Source of the DNA: Tanypteryx hageni | Lineage: Eukaryota; Arthropoda; Insecta; Odonata; Petaluridae | Assembly (NCBI GenBank): GCA_028673005.1 | Contig: CM054112.1 | Location: 28,002,124-28,066,123 of the forward strand | Length of the DNA stretch: 64,000 bases | Direction: 5' to 3' | Shown: positions 24,060 to 36,408 of the stretch, one piece after another | Numbering within the stretch: the first letter of the stretch is position 1 | Layout: each line of letters opens with the position of its first letter | Notes under the pieces: model-generated | Seen by the model: only the letters and a program-made list of their open reading frames with translations | Told to the model about the DNA's origin: nothing | Database searches by the model: none | Program-made: the position numbers and the translations under genes

Positions 24060-25425
24060 CATTGATATTGGTGGAGGGTTCATCAAAATCGGTCAATTGG
24101 TTGCTGAGATATCTTCAAATAGAATGCTTTTCGTCAAATTCGCCGTAGTATAATCGAATATTAATGTATTTTCTTTGAAATCATAAAATTATTTTCCCTT
24201 ATATTGTGATAGCTCTGCTTTTTAGATCCGTTCTAAACATGTTAATTTGTTTTTGTCATTCTATACCCGCTCTACAAACAAAATTTCCTATTGAAATCGG
24301 TTCAACCAATACCTTTGAAATTCATAGTTACAGAAAAATTCTAACCTTGATATTGTAGTAGCCCTGTTTAGTCGACCCGGTTGAACTATACTATTCGGGT
24401 TATTTATTTATTTGAAGATTATATATACCATAATGGATTAAAATTCTTGCGGACAGCTCTCTAAAAATACGTGTAAATTAAATATTATTTTACCTTTAAT
24501 TGTGGTAGCCCTGCTCTTAAGGTCCGCTTGAAAAATCTTGATTTCATTATGGTATTTTGTAAAAATCATATGCATAAAATTTAGTTGACATCCGTTGAGC
24601 CAACTCCTTCCAAATCCATAGTTACTGAAAGAGTTTAATTTGTAATTATGTCACTCCTGTTTAGTTGATCCGGTACATCACTCGTTATTTTCTACATCTA
24701 CTAATGCCTGCTAGCAGTGCCACCTTAACATCAATAACTACAACTACATCGAGCAGAGATTAGCCAATCACAAAAAAACTCAATATCTTGTCAACGGTAC
24801 TCCCGATTTCAATTTTATAATTTTCCTGAAAATTTGCAGGTTAAGACGTTTAATTTGATGCATCACATGTTAAGGTGACTGTTACCTTTGCTTTGAAAAT
24901 CTCGTTTTTTGCGCTATTAATATATAGATTTGGTTAATATTGATGCGGACAGTTCAACACAAACACTTGTTAAAAAACATTTTATTACTTTTATTATGGC
25001 AGCCCTGCTTTCTATATCTATCCTAAAAATCTTAATTTTGTTTTTTTATGTTGCAAAAATCCTTCATACTAAATTTCGTTGAAATCGGTTCGGCCAATTC
25101 CTTCCAAATTAATAATTACCGAAAAGTTTAACTTTGCAATTATGGCACCCCTACTTAGTTAATCAGGTCGAAATGTATCATTTTGGTAAAGAATTAATTT
25201 GAGAATTTTATGAATTCTATTTACCAAATTTGGTTGAATTCGGTTCAACCAATTCCTTCCAAAAGCATAATTACCGAAAAGATTTATTTTGCAATTGTGG
25301 CATTCCTGCTCTGCCGATCCGGTCCAAATATGTTTTTTGGTCATGTAATTATGTGAAGATTCTATGTACCAAATTTGGTTGAAATCGGTTTTGCCAGTTC
25401 TTCCCTGAAATATCATCATCGTCAT
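24060..25425. repeat. degenerate tandem array, unit about 150 bp
   Basis: The string ATTRTGGYAGCCCTGCTT recurs in diverged form near 24195, 24350, 24500, 24645, 24985, 25133 and 25289, spaced 145-156 bp. Each copy is followed about 100 bp later by TTGAAATCGGTTCAACCAAT-like sequence. One or two units between 24690 and 24980 are too diverged to align. The array ends where the RTE element begins. Motifs of the kind AAATCGGTT are widespread in insect repeats of uncertain class. Confidence 0.65.
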
Positions 25426-27305
25426 AGGTAATCTGTCCGTAGACAGGTCCGTGTTTATTCTTGGTTAAACCTGGTTCTCCATATACTCCTATTTTCCGCT
25501 GTCCTCTTCATATCTTGATAACTCTCTTTCCCTTTCAAATCGTCTATCAGCTGAAACCTTTTCCTACCTCTTTCCCTTTTCTCATCTAGTTTTCCTTCTA
25601 ACACGTCTTTAATCATACTCTCTCTCCTCAGGTAATGTCCAACCCAGTTAGCCTTCCTCTTTCTGATAGTATGTATAATCATTTTCTTCTATCATATTCT
25701 TCGTATCACTTCATCGTTTTTCATCCTATCTGTCCATTTTATCTTCAACATTCTCCTCCAAGTCCACATTTTAAAGCTTTCCAAGTATTTGATGTCATTT
25801 TTCCTTCGCGTCCATGTTTCTGCCCCATACAATGCTATACTCCATACGTAGCATTTTATCAACTTCTTGCGGATATCTTCCCTTATATTCCCTGTAAGTA
25901 GTTGTTTCTTTCCCCTGAAAGCCGCTTTTGCTTTTCCTATTGTAGTTCTGATCTCATCCGTACATTTTGCTTCTCGTGTTATGACGCTTCCAAGGCATTT
26001 ATATTCTGAAATTTGTTCTAAAAGCTTTCCCCCAATACTTATGTTCAGATTCTCTTCTTTATCTGATATTCGAATGACCTTGGATTTTTCTGTATTTATT
26101 TCCATACCGTATTTTCTTCCTGTTATCACTAGTCTATTTATCATTTTTTGTAGCTCCTCTTCCTTTCTTGCTAGAAGTACTTGATCATCTGCGTATTTTA
26201 CTGTTCTTATAATCCTTCCTCCAATTTTACAATCTCCTGTGCCTTCTAAAGCTTCTTGCATTAGACTTTCTCCATATATATTGAATAGGGTTGGCGATAG
26301 GCAGCAGCCTTGTCTTACTCCTCTACCGATATTTATTCCGCAGGTGTCCACATTCTCAAACCTGACCTTTACAACTTGATTCACATATAGATTCCTAATC
26401 AGTCTCCTGTATTTCCAGTCTACACCTATATCCTTTAATATCTTAATCAACTTTACCCAATTTACTCTATCAAAGGCCTTCTGCCAGTCTACGAAACATG
26501 CGCAGATATCTTGACTGTATTCTATTGCCCTTTCTGATATGATTCTAACTACTCCTATAGCATCTCTAGTTCCTCGTCCTTTTCTGAAACCGAATTGATC
26601 TTCCCCTATTATTTCTTCTGCCTTTTTCTCCAGCCTTTTATTAAGAATCCTCGTGATGGTCTTCGATGTGTGTGACAGAAGGCTTATAGTTCTGTAATCT
26701 TTACACTGCATTGCCTTTGGCTTCTTCTTTAGAGGGATCATTGTTACTTCTAGGAAATCCTGAGGCCACTCTCCCGTGTCGTAAATCTTATTAATTAATT
26801 TCGTGATCGCTTTTAGTCCTTCTGATCCTATGACTTTAAGTATCTCAGCCGGTATTCCATCGCTGCCCATGGCTTTTCCCTTCTTTAGTTCCACTATCGC
26901 TTTTTCTACTTCGCTTTCCATAATAATTGGTCCTAAGTTGTCTTCTTCAATGTTTTCCTCATCTTCCAGTTCAATTTTTGCTGATCCTGCCTGTTTGCTG
27001 TATAATTCCTTAATGTATTCTTCCCATACCTGTGTTACATCCTTTGTTTCTGAGACTATCTTCCCATCTGTATTCATAATTCACATACCATTAATTCCAT
27101 TAGATTTCTTATCTTCTAACTCGAGTGCTCTAGCGTACATCATATCGTACCGTCCTAACTTCTCCATTTGTTCTATTTCATCACATTTTCCTTTTATCCA
27201 ATTTTCTCTAGCTCTATCGCTTACCCTTCTCAACTCATTGTTTATACGCCTATACACACCTTCTTCACTGTTAACGTTTTTCCATTTTCGTCTCTCATTA
27301 TAAAT
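25426..27305 (-). pseudogene. RTE-type non-LTR retrotransposon, 5'-truncated
   Basis: Reading leftward, the frame starts at about 27305 with the pre-RT linker (KWKNVN, RRINNELRRVSDRARENW). It crosses a TGA (27083-27085) and runs open from 27077 to 25692 through the reverse transcriptase: GSDGIPAEIL, YRTISLLSHTSKT, QFGFRKGRGTRDAI, FVDWQKAFDRVNW, RGVRQGCCLSPTLFNIY, the catalytic KYADDQVLL, and the thumb region to AETWTRRKND. After consecutive TGA and TAG codons the same frame continues (25682-25455). Closest in style to HmRTE-e01-like enzymes. The endonuclease half is missing. The 3' end carries a small hairpin (CTGTC/GACAG) and ATGACGATGATGAT, like the ATG-repeat tails of RTE elements. It is inserted in the 150-bp array. 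Confidence 0.85.
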
Positions 27306-27407
27306 ATGCGTACGGGTAAACGGACATCACCGAATTTTGGATCGACCGTTCCATGGGGACCCCTCGAAATCGTGAAATTTGGTTCGGCCCTTACATTATG
27401 ATCCTTG

Positions 27408-27578
27408 AGCAATTTAAAAAATTTACTTGCCTCAGGTATTTCCAATAGCCACAACAATGTTAAAAACCCATATGCGCATTTCGGCTACAAAGCAGACTTC
27501 TTCAGTAGTACTTTAACAAAAATTTACCACTGAAGACTGCTGCTTTGTAGCCAAAATCCGCATATGCTTTTTAACATT
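27408..27578. repeat. palindrome of Penelope-type (hammerhead-like) ends, outer left part
   Basis: An inner inverted repeat pairs 27456-27507 with 27529-27578. Each arm contains a hammerhead-like core: on the minus strand CTGAAGA...GCCGAAA, on the plus strand CTGAAGA (27530-27536), GCTGC-TTT-GTAGC stem, AAAA in place of GAAA. The left arm continues outward to 27408, and its expected partner is found only at 35558-35596. The palindrome was therefore interrupted in its right arm by an insertion of about 8 kb. Inverted pairs of hammerhead-bearing ends are known from Penelope-like elements; I assign the family by this resemblance only. Confidence 0.6.
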
Positions 27579-30431
27579 CTTTCCAATATGGCGGCGGGCT
27601 ACGATCGTCTTTCGTGTTGCTCCTGCAAAAAGTCCATTATTGAAGGTTCTTTCTATCTTAAATGCGGTATTTGTGCGTATAAGGCTCACGAAAGTTGCTC
27701 AGGTCTGAACATGTCAGAGATTGAATTGGTTAAGGGTTGCCGATGTGTATTTTGGCTGTGTCTTGTGCTCTCATGGACCTCGTGGCATGTGCCTCACTTC
27801 AGTGCATACTTAAGGATGTCTTCCCGGGAACGTCGACCGGATGCTGCGATATATTGTTCTTCGAATTGAAAAACTTGAACGGGTCGCTCCACGGCATATG
27901 ATGGTGAATCTGAAGTGCCGTCCGAATCTGCTGGAAGTCCTCAAGTTGCGTCTGCTCGGATGCCGCCGTCTCCAACAGAATCTTTCGAGGATCCTACCAA
28001 ATGTAAGTAGCCGGTTGCCGATACAAGGATATCACCCGTCAACACAAATACGATTGAACCGAGGTCCTATGCGTGTGTGACTGACAGTATAAACCAAGGC
28101 CGTGTTGAATCGGTGAATACTACTTCAAACAAGTGTCTGAATATTACAGCTGATGGTATTAAAGTTGTTTCCCATAAGCGTCGTCGTGATAAAGTGGTAG
28201 TTGGCACGCCCGATATAATGGAATCTCCTATTTCGGGCGTCCCATTGCGGGCTCATTTGTATGTTTAGCGTCTTTAAAAAGCACCACAACACAAGATCTC
28301 GAGAAATATTTTAAGAAAAACGTGAATACCGACTTCGAAATAGAACTTACTCCTAGGGGTGACTATGCCTCATTTCAAATATCTATAAAGGATAATTACT
28401 TCGAAAAACTTATTGACCCATCGTTCTGGCCTTGATATGTTTCTGTAAACCGTTTTCAATTTCCACAAAAAAAATTGCTAAACTCCCTATGGACAATACG
28501 TCTGATAAACTTAGTGATTATTCAGCACCTGTTAACCTTTCTGGAAATGTTATTATCAAAGATCCATAGTAATGCCAGTACCAACAGGTGGAACTCTCAA
28601 CTCGGGCGTCACCACTCGGGGAAAGGATGAAAGTAGAAAACCAAAGCACTATTGACTAGGCCAGGGTGATGATATGTCCTGAGGTAATATGTCTGTGCCA
28701 AATTTCAACTCAAGCATTAGTGTATTTCATTTAAATATTCAATGTATACGAAATAAATTGTATGAACATGAAGTTTATAGTGATTCGTGCAAGTTTGATG
28801 CTATTTGCATTTGTGAACATTGGTTGAAATCTGAAGAAGTTGCCCTATATAATATCAAGATTATGTAATGTCTGCAATTTATTGTCGCAACCTTGCAAAA
28901 AATGGTGGTGTTTGCATCTATGTTGCTGATAAATTTAAATTTAAGGAAATTTATCTCAAAAGCCTATGTATTGAATTACATTTTGAAATTGTCGCAGTGA
29001 TGTCCAGGGTAAAAAAACTTATTGCTGACTCTGTATATCGATCCCCAAGTGGAGATTTTAAGATCTTCTGTCAACAGCTAGAGACAGTACTTAACATGCT
29101 TATGAAGTATAACATGAAACTTGAGATTAGTGGTGACTTTAATGTAGATATGAATCTTATAACAAACGATAGTTTAGCTCTTGGAAACCTCCTTAGGTCA
29201 TTTGGTCTATTTTACACCACTTCTGAACCAACCAGAAATTCTGCATGTTTAGATAACATAGTCACCAATTGTGATAAGTGGTGCTATCTTAATAAGGTTG
29301 TCAATCCATGTTTATCTGACCATCTTGCTATTACCTTTTATGTACTAAGGGAAAATTATACAGAAAAGTCAGACCCATTACTACTGAAGAAATTGATCTC
29401 TTTAAGTATTATTTGTCCGAATTAACTTGGAGTCTTATCTTATATCCAGTAATGGAGATTCAAACTTCCATGTCTAACATACGATTTTATCATACCTCTT
29501 TCACATATGCTTTCCCTCAAAAAATGTTCCTATTTTTACTGAGAAGGTTTGTAAAAGAAATAATAAATGGTTCACCATTGAACTCATTTTACTGAGAAAC
29601 AGAGTTGTTCATCTATACAATGAATATAAAATTATAAATAATGAACAAGTAGAAAACTGTACAATGATATTAAAAAGGAGTACAGAAGGAAAATATTAGT
29701 ACCTAAGAGAAATGCTAATATAACTTTCATTCAACAATCTAGCAATAAATGTAAGGCAGCCTGGAAAGTCATTAAAGATGAGGTTAATAGAACTAGAAAA
29801 CCAAACAGGATAGGAATATCAACTGAAGAGTTCAACAAGTATTTCATATCCTCTATTGAATCAATACTCTCAAATATCAATTCTTCCTCTGTACTAGCTA
29901 AAGATCTGGTTAAAAATTATAGGACAAATCAAAATATTTTTCAATGGAACCAGGTAACACCCAGTATTATTGTTGGAATTGTTAGGAGATTTAAGGGGTC
30001 AAATAGTAAAGATGTATATGGTTTTTCGAACAATTTGTTTAAACAAGTGCAGCCTTTGATGAAAGTTATTAATGAATGTATGAGAGATGGTATTTTTTCT
30101 GAAATTTTAAAATGTTTGAAGACAGTGCTTATCTACAAGAAAGGATATAGAGACAAACCAGGTAGCTATAGACCAGTAACTATTGTCCCTGTTTTATCTA
30201 AAATATTTGAAACAGCCATAAAAGACCAACTAAATTCTTATTTCGAAAACAATAATCTGTTTACCCATTCTCAATATGGTTTTCGTTCTGGCAAATCTAC
30301 AACTCAGGCTGTAGAATCAGAGGATAGAGACTATAATTATATTACCCTATGCGATTTATCTCGAGCTTTTGACTGTTTCCCATACAAATTTTATTAAACA
30401 AACTCCAGCACTATGGCATAAAAGACTGAAA
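27579..30431 (+). pseudogene. CR1-group element A, 5' part (ORF1, endonuclease, N-terminal RT)
   Basis: ORF1 starts near 27589 with a PHD-like zinc finger (CCSCKKSI, CGICAYKAHESCSGL). After frameshifts it shows a C-terminal RNA-binding region of the FP type (YFKK, YASFQISIKDNYFEKL, DPSFWP) around 28300-28440. ORF2 begins near 28690 with the endonuclease (HLNIQ, CEHWL, YRSPSGDF, SGDFNVDM, LSDHLAI; 28690-29340) and proceeds to the RT N-terminus (YKKGYRDKPGSYRPVTIV, SQYGFRSGKST, LCDLSRAFD). The frame is broken by several stops and shifts. At about 30431 the sequence switches abruptly into element B just after the RT motif KLQHYGIKR. The 3' end of the element lies at 35104-35557. Confidence 0.75.
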
Positions 30432-32675
30432 GACTGCTTTTATCCCGGTGGTAGAGAGCGTGAATCTTGCGAGGTTTTACTTGACACTTTCGGCAAACAC
30501 TCATTGTATCAGTTAGTGAGATTTCCCACGAGATTTAATAATATATTAGATTTATTGGCTACTAATCTTCCTGAGCGTATGAATAGGGTATCTGATGCCG
30601 AGGGAAAAAGCGATCACAAGGCAGTGTACGTGGAGTTTCAGCTGAACATTGAGAAACAGGTTAAGGCTAAAAGAAAGCTTTATGTATTCGCCAAAGCCGA
30701 TTTCACTAGATTTTGGTCTTTTCTGCGAAATAAATATAATAATTTAGGAGCGCTCTCCGACGGCAAAGAAAACTCCACTCTCGCGTAAATAACACATCCT
30801 CAACAGCTACGGTCGAACAAATTGCAACGTTAAGGCAGCAATACAAAGAAGCGCGCTCCATAACCAGAGTGTCAATGCGTAATGCGTTTAACAATTACAA
30901 AAAGAAGGTTTTACAGGATAACTTGAAAGAGAACCCGAAAGCATTTTGGTCTTACGTCAGAGAAGTCCAAGGTAGAGATCCACTATTTCGTCACTGAGAT
31001 CGGAAAAGGGAAATGTAGTTCACGATAGTGCTGAGAAAGCAAACCTTTTAAATCAACACTTTCAGAAAGCTTTTACTCCTAATGACGATGAATGTGAAAC
31101 CACTATTCCTAAGCATCAGGGCGACTCGATGGAAGATTTGACATTTTCCGAAAATGGTATCGCGCTCCAAAACCAAGTAAATCTCCTGGGCCGGAGGAAA
31201 TACCCGCGCGAGTATTGAAAGAGTTAGCTTATGAAATCGCGCCGTATTTAAAAATTATATTCGAGAAATCCATTGCGGAAAGTGTAGTTCCTAAAGATTG
31301 GAAGATGGCACACGTTACGCCCGTCCATAAGGGCGGCGACAAAGAGAACCCCGAAAATTATAGGCCAATTTCCCTAACTTCATTATCGTGCAAGATACTT
31401 GAGCACATAATCTTTAGTTCTGTGATGCGTTATTTAGATAGTCACTCATTGCTTAGCGGGTGCCAGCACGGATTCCGGAGAGGCAGATCATGCAAAACGT
31501 AGCTCGGCTTGTTCGTGGATGATTTGTTGCGATGTGGAGAGAATAATACTCAGGTCGATGTCATATTCATTGACTTCAGAAAGGCGTTCAATAAAGTATC
31601 TCATAAGAAATTAATTGCGAAGTTAGGACAATATGGTATCAATCCGAAAGTTGTCAGTTGGGTGAGAGATTCCCTCTCGAATAGAGAAAAGATAGTTGTC
31701 GTCAATGGGAAATACTCGTCCCCCCATTAAAGTTGCGTCGGGTGTTCCTCAGGGAAGAGTATTTGGCCATCTACTTTTCTTAATCTATGTGAATGATATC
31801 TACTCGGTAGTTTGTAGTAAAATTAGACTTTTTACCGATGATACCGTTCTATATAATGAAATAAAAAACCAGGAGGACCATCAGTCGCTGCGTGAAGACT
31901 TAAGATCCATTTCAGCGTGGTGCAAAGAATGGCAAATTGAAATTAATTACACTAAATGTGCCGCAGTTACGTTCTGGAAAAGTAAAAACATAGAAGTAGG
32001 TTTCGAGTATAAAATAGATGGAATAGATATTCAAGCAGCCGAGTATGTTAAATATTGGGAGTAACCATTAGTCGAGATCTTTCATGGGGCATGCACATTC
32101 GTCGAGTCATAGGCGCGGCAAAAAGAAACTGGCTTTCATAGGTAGAGTAGTACGGAACACTACAGAAAAAGTACGCGAAACATGTTACTTATCACTGGTT
32201 AGACCACAAGTGGAATACGCCTCATGCATATGGGATCCGTACGAGAAGGGACATATAATTCAATTAGAAAGAGTGCAGCGCAGAGCAGCCAGATTCGTAA
32301 AACAAAAGTACGAACATAAGGAAAGCGTCACTTCATTATTGGGGGATTTGAACTGGGTGCCACTGGAGGATCGTAGATTGAACTCAAGGTTGCGGCTTCT
32401 GGAGAAATATTGATCGGAATGTCTAAAAGACGAGGTTGTAGGAATAATTGAAGCACCAACGTATATAGGTAGAAACAACCGTGATGATAAGATACGTGAG
32501 ATCGATTGTAGGACGGAGCGTTATATAGGCTCGTTCTCTCCGAGGACAATACGAGATCACAATAGAAAATTTCAACCTGCGATAGACAATCTTTAGGTAG
32601 GTTATGGTGCATTGCACCCCCTGCCACCCACCAATTAGGTGAATTGCAGGGTAACATGTAGATGTAGATGTAGAT
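30432..32675 (+). pseudogene. CR1-group element B, copy 2 (5'-truncated)
   Basis: It starts inside the endonuclease (CFYPGG, VRFPTRFNNILDLLATNL, SDHKAVYVEF), loses about 150 bp of linker present in copy 1 (at about 30746), and contains the RT core that copy 1 lacks: ENYRPISLTSLSCKILEH, CQHGFRRGRSCKT, FIDFRKAFNKVSH, SGVPQGRVFGHLLFLIYV and the catalytic FTDD. The stop after SCKT and a frameshift near 31730 break the frame. The 3' end is the six-base repeat ATGTAG (three units, 32657-32674), typical of the short-repeat tails of CR1-group elements. The two copies complement each other's gaps. Confidence 0.85.
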
Positions 32676-35103
32676 ATCAGAGGCGATAGCACTGGATTTC
32701 GGCAATATTTAAGGGAAAGATTTCCAAAGTGGGCAAGTGAAGGGAGAAATGTAGAAGATATGTGGGTAGCATTTAAGGATCTATTGTAATTGGGACTGCA
32801 AAAGTATGTGTCCATAAAGATTCTGAAGGACAATCCTGCACCTGAGTATTATAATAAAACTATTAGAGTACTGAAAAGAAAAGTTAGAAAATCGCATAAA
32901 ATGAAACCTTTAGGAAATTTCTATTCAAGTAAATATATTAAATTAACGAACGATCTGAACAAAGAAAAAAGGAGGGCTAAAGAAAAATATCTTATAAATA
33001 TTTTAGATAAAAGTAACGGTAGCAATTTCTACAAATATCTTAGAAGGCGTAGAGAAAACAATGAAATTAGCTACGATAAAGAATGCAGACGGTGAGATAC
33101 TCGTAAGAGACGAAGATAAAGCAAATGAGTTCAATAGGTGGTATGCTAGCGTGTTTAGGAAATCCGAAAATGTTGACACTTTAATGCAGAGAGCTATAGA
33201 TGGTGTAGCGACGGAAACAGAGTTAAATAAAGACACGGTATCGACGGATGAGCCAAAAGGCATTATTATTCGGGATGCAGAAATTACAAAAAAAGGGGCA
33301 AAGTTAAAAGATCGCAAATCTACGGGACCAGATGATATTGCGGGAGAGGCATTGAAGTTGGGCTCAAGGGAAATAGTACCGTATTTGCGAGTATTATTTG
33401 CTGTCACTTTAAATAACTATGGTATACCGGCGGACTGGAAGAAAGCGATAGTAATACCTATTCACAAGGGAGGAAACAAAACCAACGTCGAAAGTTACAG
33501 GCCGGTTAGTCTAACATCAGTAGTCTGAAAGCTCATGGAAAAAATAATAGCAGATTATTTGCGCAATTTTTGGGAGGTAATCAATTGGCTATGTAAAAAT
33601 CAGAATGGACTTAGAAAAGGATACTCGTGTGATACACAGTTACTGGGACTCGTCCAAGATATCGTAGACACGATTGATAAAGAGGAAGAAGTGGATTGGA
33701 TTGTAATAGATTTTGCAAAAGCATTTGACACTTTCTCACGACATTCTTTTAGCTAAGTTATATAACTTAAATATTGATAAGAGAGTGATCTCATGGATTA
33801 AAAATGTCCTTATTGGCAGGTCTCAGAGGGTTAGAGTGGGGACGAGTCTGTCGGATTTTGTAAATATCACATCAGGGGTGCCCCAAGGAAGTGTCATAGG
33901 CCCGTTACTATTTCTTGTCAATGATTTGCCGAATAACATTAATTCAAGAATACGTTTATTCGCGGATGACTGTATAATGTACAGGCAAATAAAAAGTGAG
34001 GAAGACCGAGAAATTCTACAAGATACTTTAGAATCTTGGATTAGAACAAATAAAATGAGCGTAAATATAAATAAAAGCAATCACCTCACGTTCTCAAACA
34101 AAAGATTAATAAGCGAGCGTAGATACAAGCTATATGGCGAAATGATACCGAAATTTGATTGCTGCAAGTACTTAGGCGTCCATGTAGCAAAAGACCTAGG
34201 GTGGGATAGGCATATTGATAATATCATAGGAAAAGCATATAAAAGCTTACATTACGTGATGCGTAATCTTAAAGGAAGTAGTAGGGCTGCGAAGGAAAAG
34301 GCGTACAAAACAATAGTCAGACCAATATTAGAGTACGCGACGAATGTATGGGATCCGCATGAGATAGGGCAAAAAGGAAAATAGAGAAAGATCAGAGGAA
34401 AGCTGCAAGATATGTACTAGGTAGGTTTAAAAAGGAAGACAGCGTAACAGAAACGTTAAAAATTCTAGATTGGGAATCGTTAGAAAGTAGGAGAAAAATT
34501 AACAGATTAGGCGGGATTTACCTGGCATATACTAATAATAAAGCTTGGGAAGACTTACGAAGTAAACTGCAGGTTCCGAATTTATTAGGTAAAAATATCC
34601 ACAAATTTAAAATTAAACTTAGGCCGCAGAAAACTAATACAGCAAAGTATTATTTTCTAAACAGAGGAATTAGTGAGTGAAACAGTTTACCTGAAGTGCT
34701 CTTCAAACCATTACCTAAGGACGCAAAGAAATTTAAGCGTAGAATTAATGCATATTTGCAGGGTAAAAGTTAGACGAACTTGGAAGAGGAATAATAGTAA
34801 TCTATATATCCATGACTGTAATTGTACCTAAGTGCTGGAAAAGTAGGGGATTGCTTGGGAAGGGTGAAGCACGGTGGGGACTTCGTGGGCCCCATGACCG
34901 CTACGGTAGCCGTGAAGGCCTTCCATGAACTCCGAAAATCCGCACTTCAGGTGCAAAATTGAATTTTAATATTAAAGATATTGTAGAAAGTGTATTTTTT
35001 TAAATTGTGATTGAAAATATCATTATTTTTACAGATATATTATGTTTCTTTTGCCACCTGACCGGATAGCCTAATTGCAATGTATTTTTAATAAATAAAT
35101 AAA
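32676..35103 (+). pseudogene. CR1-group element C (5'-truncated, frameshifted)
   Basis: It begins directly after the ATGTAG tail of element B with the pre-RT linker (GFRQYLRERFPKWASEGRN). The RT follows: GPDDIAGEALKLGS, VESYRPVSLTSVV, stop, NQNGLRKGYSCDTQLLG, VIDFAKAFDT, a frameshift at about 33730, SGVPQGSVIGPLLFL, the catalytic FADD, CKYLGVHVAKDLGWDRHI, IVRPILEYATNVWDPHE. A frameshift at about 34383 follows and the C-terminus ends near 34770. A 3' UTR with AATAAATAAATA (35090-35103) closes it. The family differs from element B. Confidence 0.8.
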
Positions 35104-35557
35104 TATACTTGACATTACTCATTGTCGGTTGTGTAAATCTCAGAACTGTCATAAATATTTAAGCTTGAAGCTATTCAATAAATTACCTAATGCTGCAAGA
35201 AATGTTAATGTAAATACATTTAAATCTGTGCTGTACACATGGCTCCTGACCAAGGCTTTATAACCAATTGATGAATATTTTCATTATGACCTCAATGACA
35301 TGGTATTTTGACAACTGTTCCTGTATGCGACTGCATTTATAATCTGATATATTTTTATTTATGTCCATTTTTTCCTCTATTATTAGTTGATATCATTTAT
35401 TCTTGTATTATCAATCGATATTATGTATTTCTCTATAATTAGTATTGGTATTTTATTTTATCTTACTCTATCTTTTTTAACCTACTGACGATATCTATAA
35501 CTGTATATATAATCTATAACCCGTAAACATTTAACGATAAATAAATAAATTATTATT
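35104..35557 (+). pseudogene. 3' end of element A (ORF2 C-terminus and 3' UTR)
   Basis: The frame encodes CKSQNCHKYLSLKLFNKLP and continues to TWLLTKAL and a stop, the usual C-terminus of CR1-group ORF2. An AT-rich 3' UTR follows, ending in ATAAATAAATTATTATTATT. I assign it to element A because the element-A 5' end and this 3' end are the two points at which the surrounding palindrome is interrupted. The RT middle of A (about 1 kb, including the catalytic motif) is not present. Confidence 0.6.
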
Positions 35558-35596
35558 ATTGGAGATACCTGAGGCAAGTACATTTTTTAAATTGCT
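35558..35596. repeat. displaced right arm of the 27.4-kb palindrome
   Basis: ATTGGAGATACCTGAGGCAA and the bases to 35596 match the reverse complement of 27408-27446 with two differences over 39 bases. It follows the end of element A immediately. Confidence 0.8.
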
Positions 35597-36299
35597 TGTT
35601 CTTCAATTTTTTTCAGCCACAAGACGAGCTCTATAGTTACCTGTTGAATTTTAAAAGAATGTCAACCAAAGTTAATGAAACCACATTACGCGGCCTTCGC
35701 TGCATTTAATCTCATACAACTGATTTGAACAAACTTCGCGAGAGCAATAAAATAAGTAATTATAATACTCCAAAGCTTTGTGAGTGAATGGCGTGAAAGG
35801 AGGAGCGGAATATGACAACCAATCGGTATAATTCGAACTCAAAAATATTAGGCTATAATATAGAGAAAACTGGAAAATAAATTAATAGAACATTATCAGG
35901 TTTAAAATACTAAAAGCAATGTCAAAATCTCTTTCTGGCATTATATTTGGCATGTTTTTAAAATAAACGAATTTAATTAATGTTACTGTTTATACGTTAA
36001 TATGTATGGATCAACTGTCCATTGCTGAAGGGTAGTCGAGCGGAAAAGAAAACCCATTTGTTCACTCATCTATGCTCAAGCCGAGCTCGGTAACAATCCG
36101 ATAAAAGGCGATTTAAAATGCTAAGTTTTAGTATAAATTCAAGAAAGTACGATCGATTATCAAAATTCGGTGATAAGAAATATAATACACATTCTTTTCT
36201 CCTTATATCAGTACAAACCTCTCTCCGATATCACAATTTTAAGATATTTTAATGTATTAAAGAAAACATCTCTGCACGATGGATTTGAGTTTTCCTATG
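35597..36299. other. AT-rich intergenic DNA
   Basis: No gene or bounded repeat could be supported. Confidence 0.35.
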
Positions 36300-36408
36300 T
36301 AAAACAAATAGGATAAAAACGTTCCTGGAATCGAACCTGGGACTTCAATTTTCGCCAAATAAAATATAGCCCGGAAGTGCGTCTTAGCAGCACGAGCTTC
36401 ATACAAAG
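36300..36408 (-). mobile_element. tRNA-like (SINE) fragment
   Basis: On the minus strand GTGCTGCTAAGACGC could be a diverged A box and CAGGTTCGATTCCAGG contains a perfect B box (GGTTCGATTCC) about 45 bases later. The stems are not complementary enough for a functional tRNA. Borders are approximate. Confidence 0.4.

Noticed and set aside
25635..27303. Plus-strand open frames opposite the RTE element
   Set aside because: Serine/proline/phenylalanine-rich antisense shadows of the RT frame.
27242..27457. 71-codon minus-strand frame containing RAEPNFTISRGPHGTVDPKF
   Set aside because: It runs across the border between the palindrome repeat and the RTE element, so it is not one gene.
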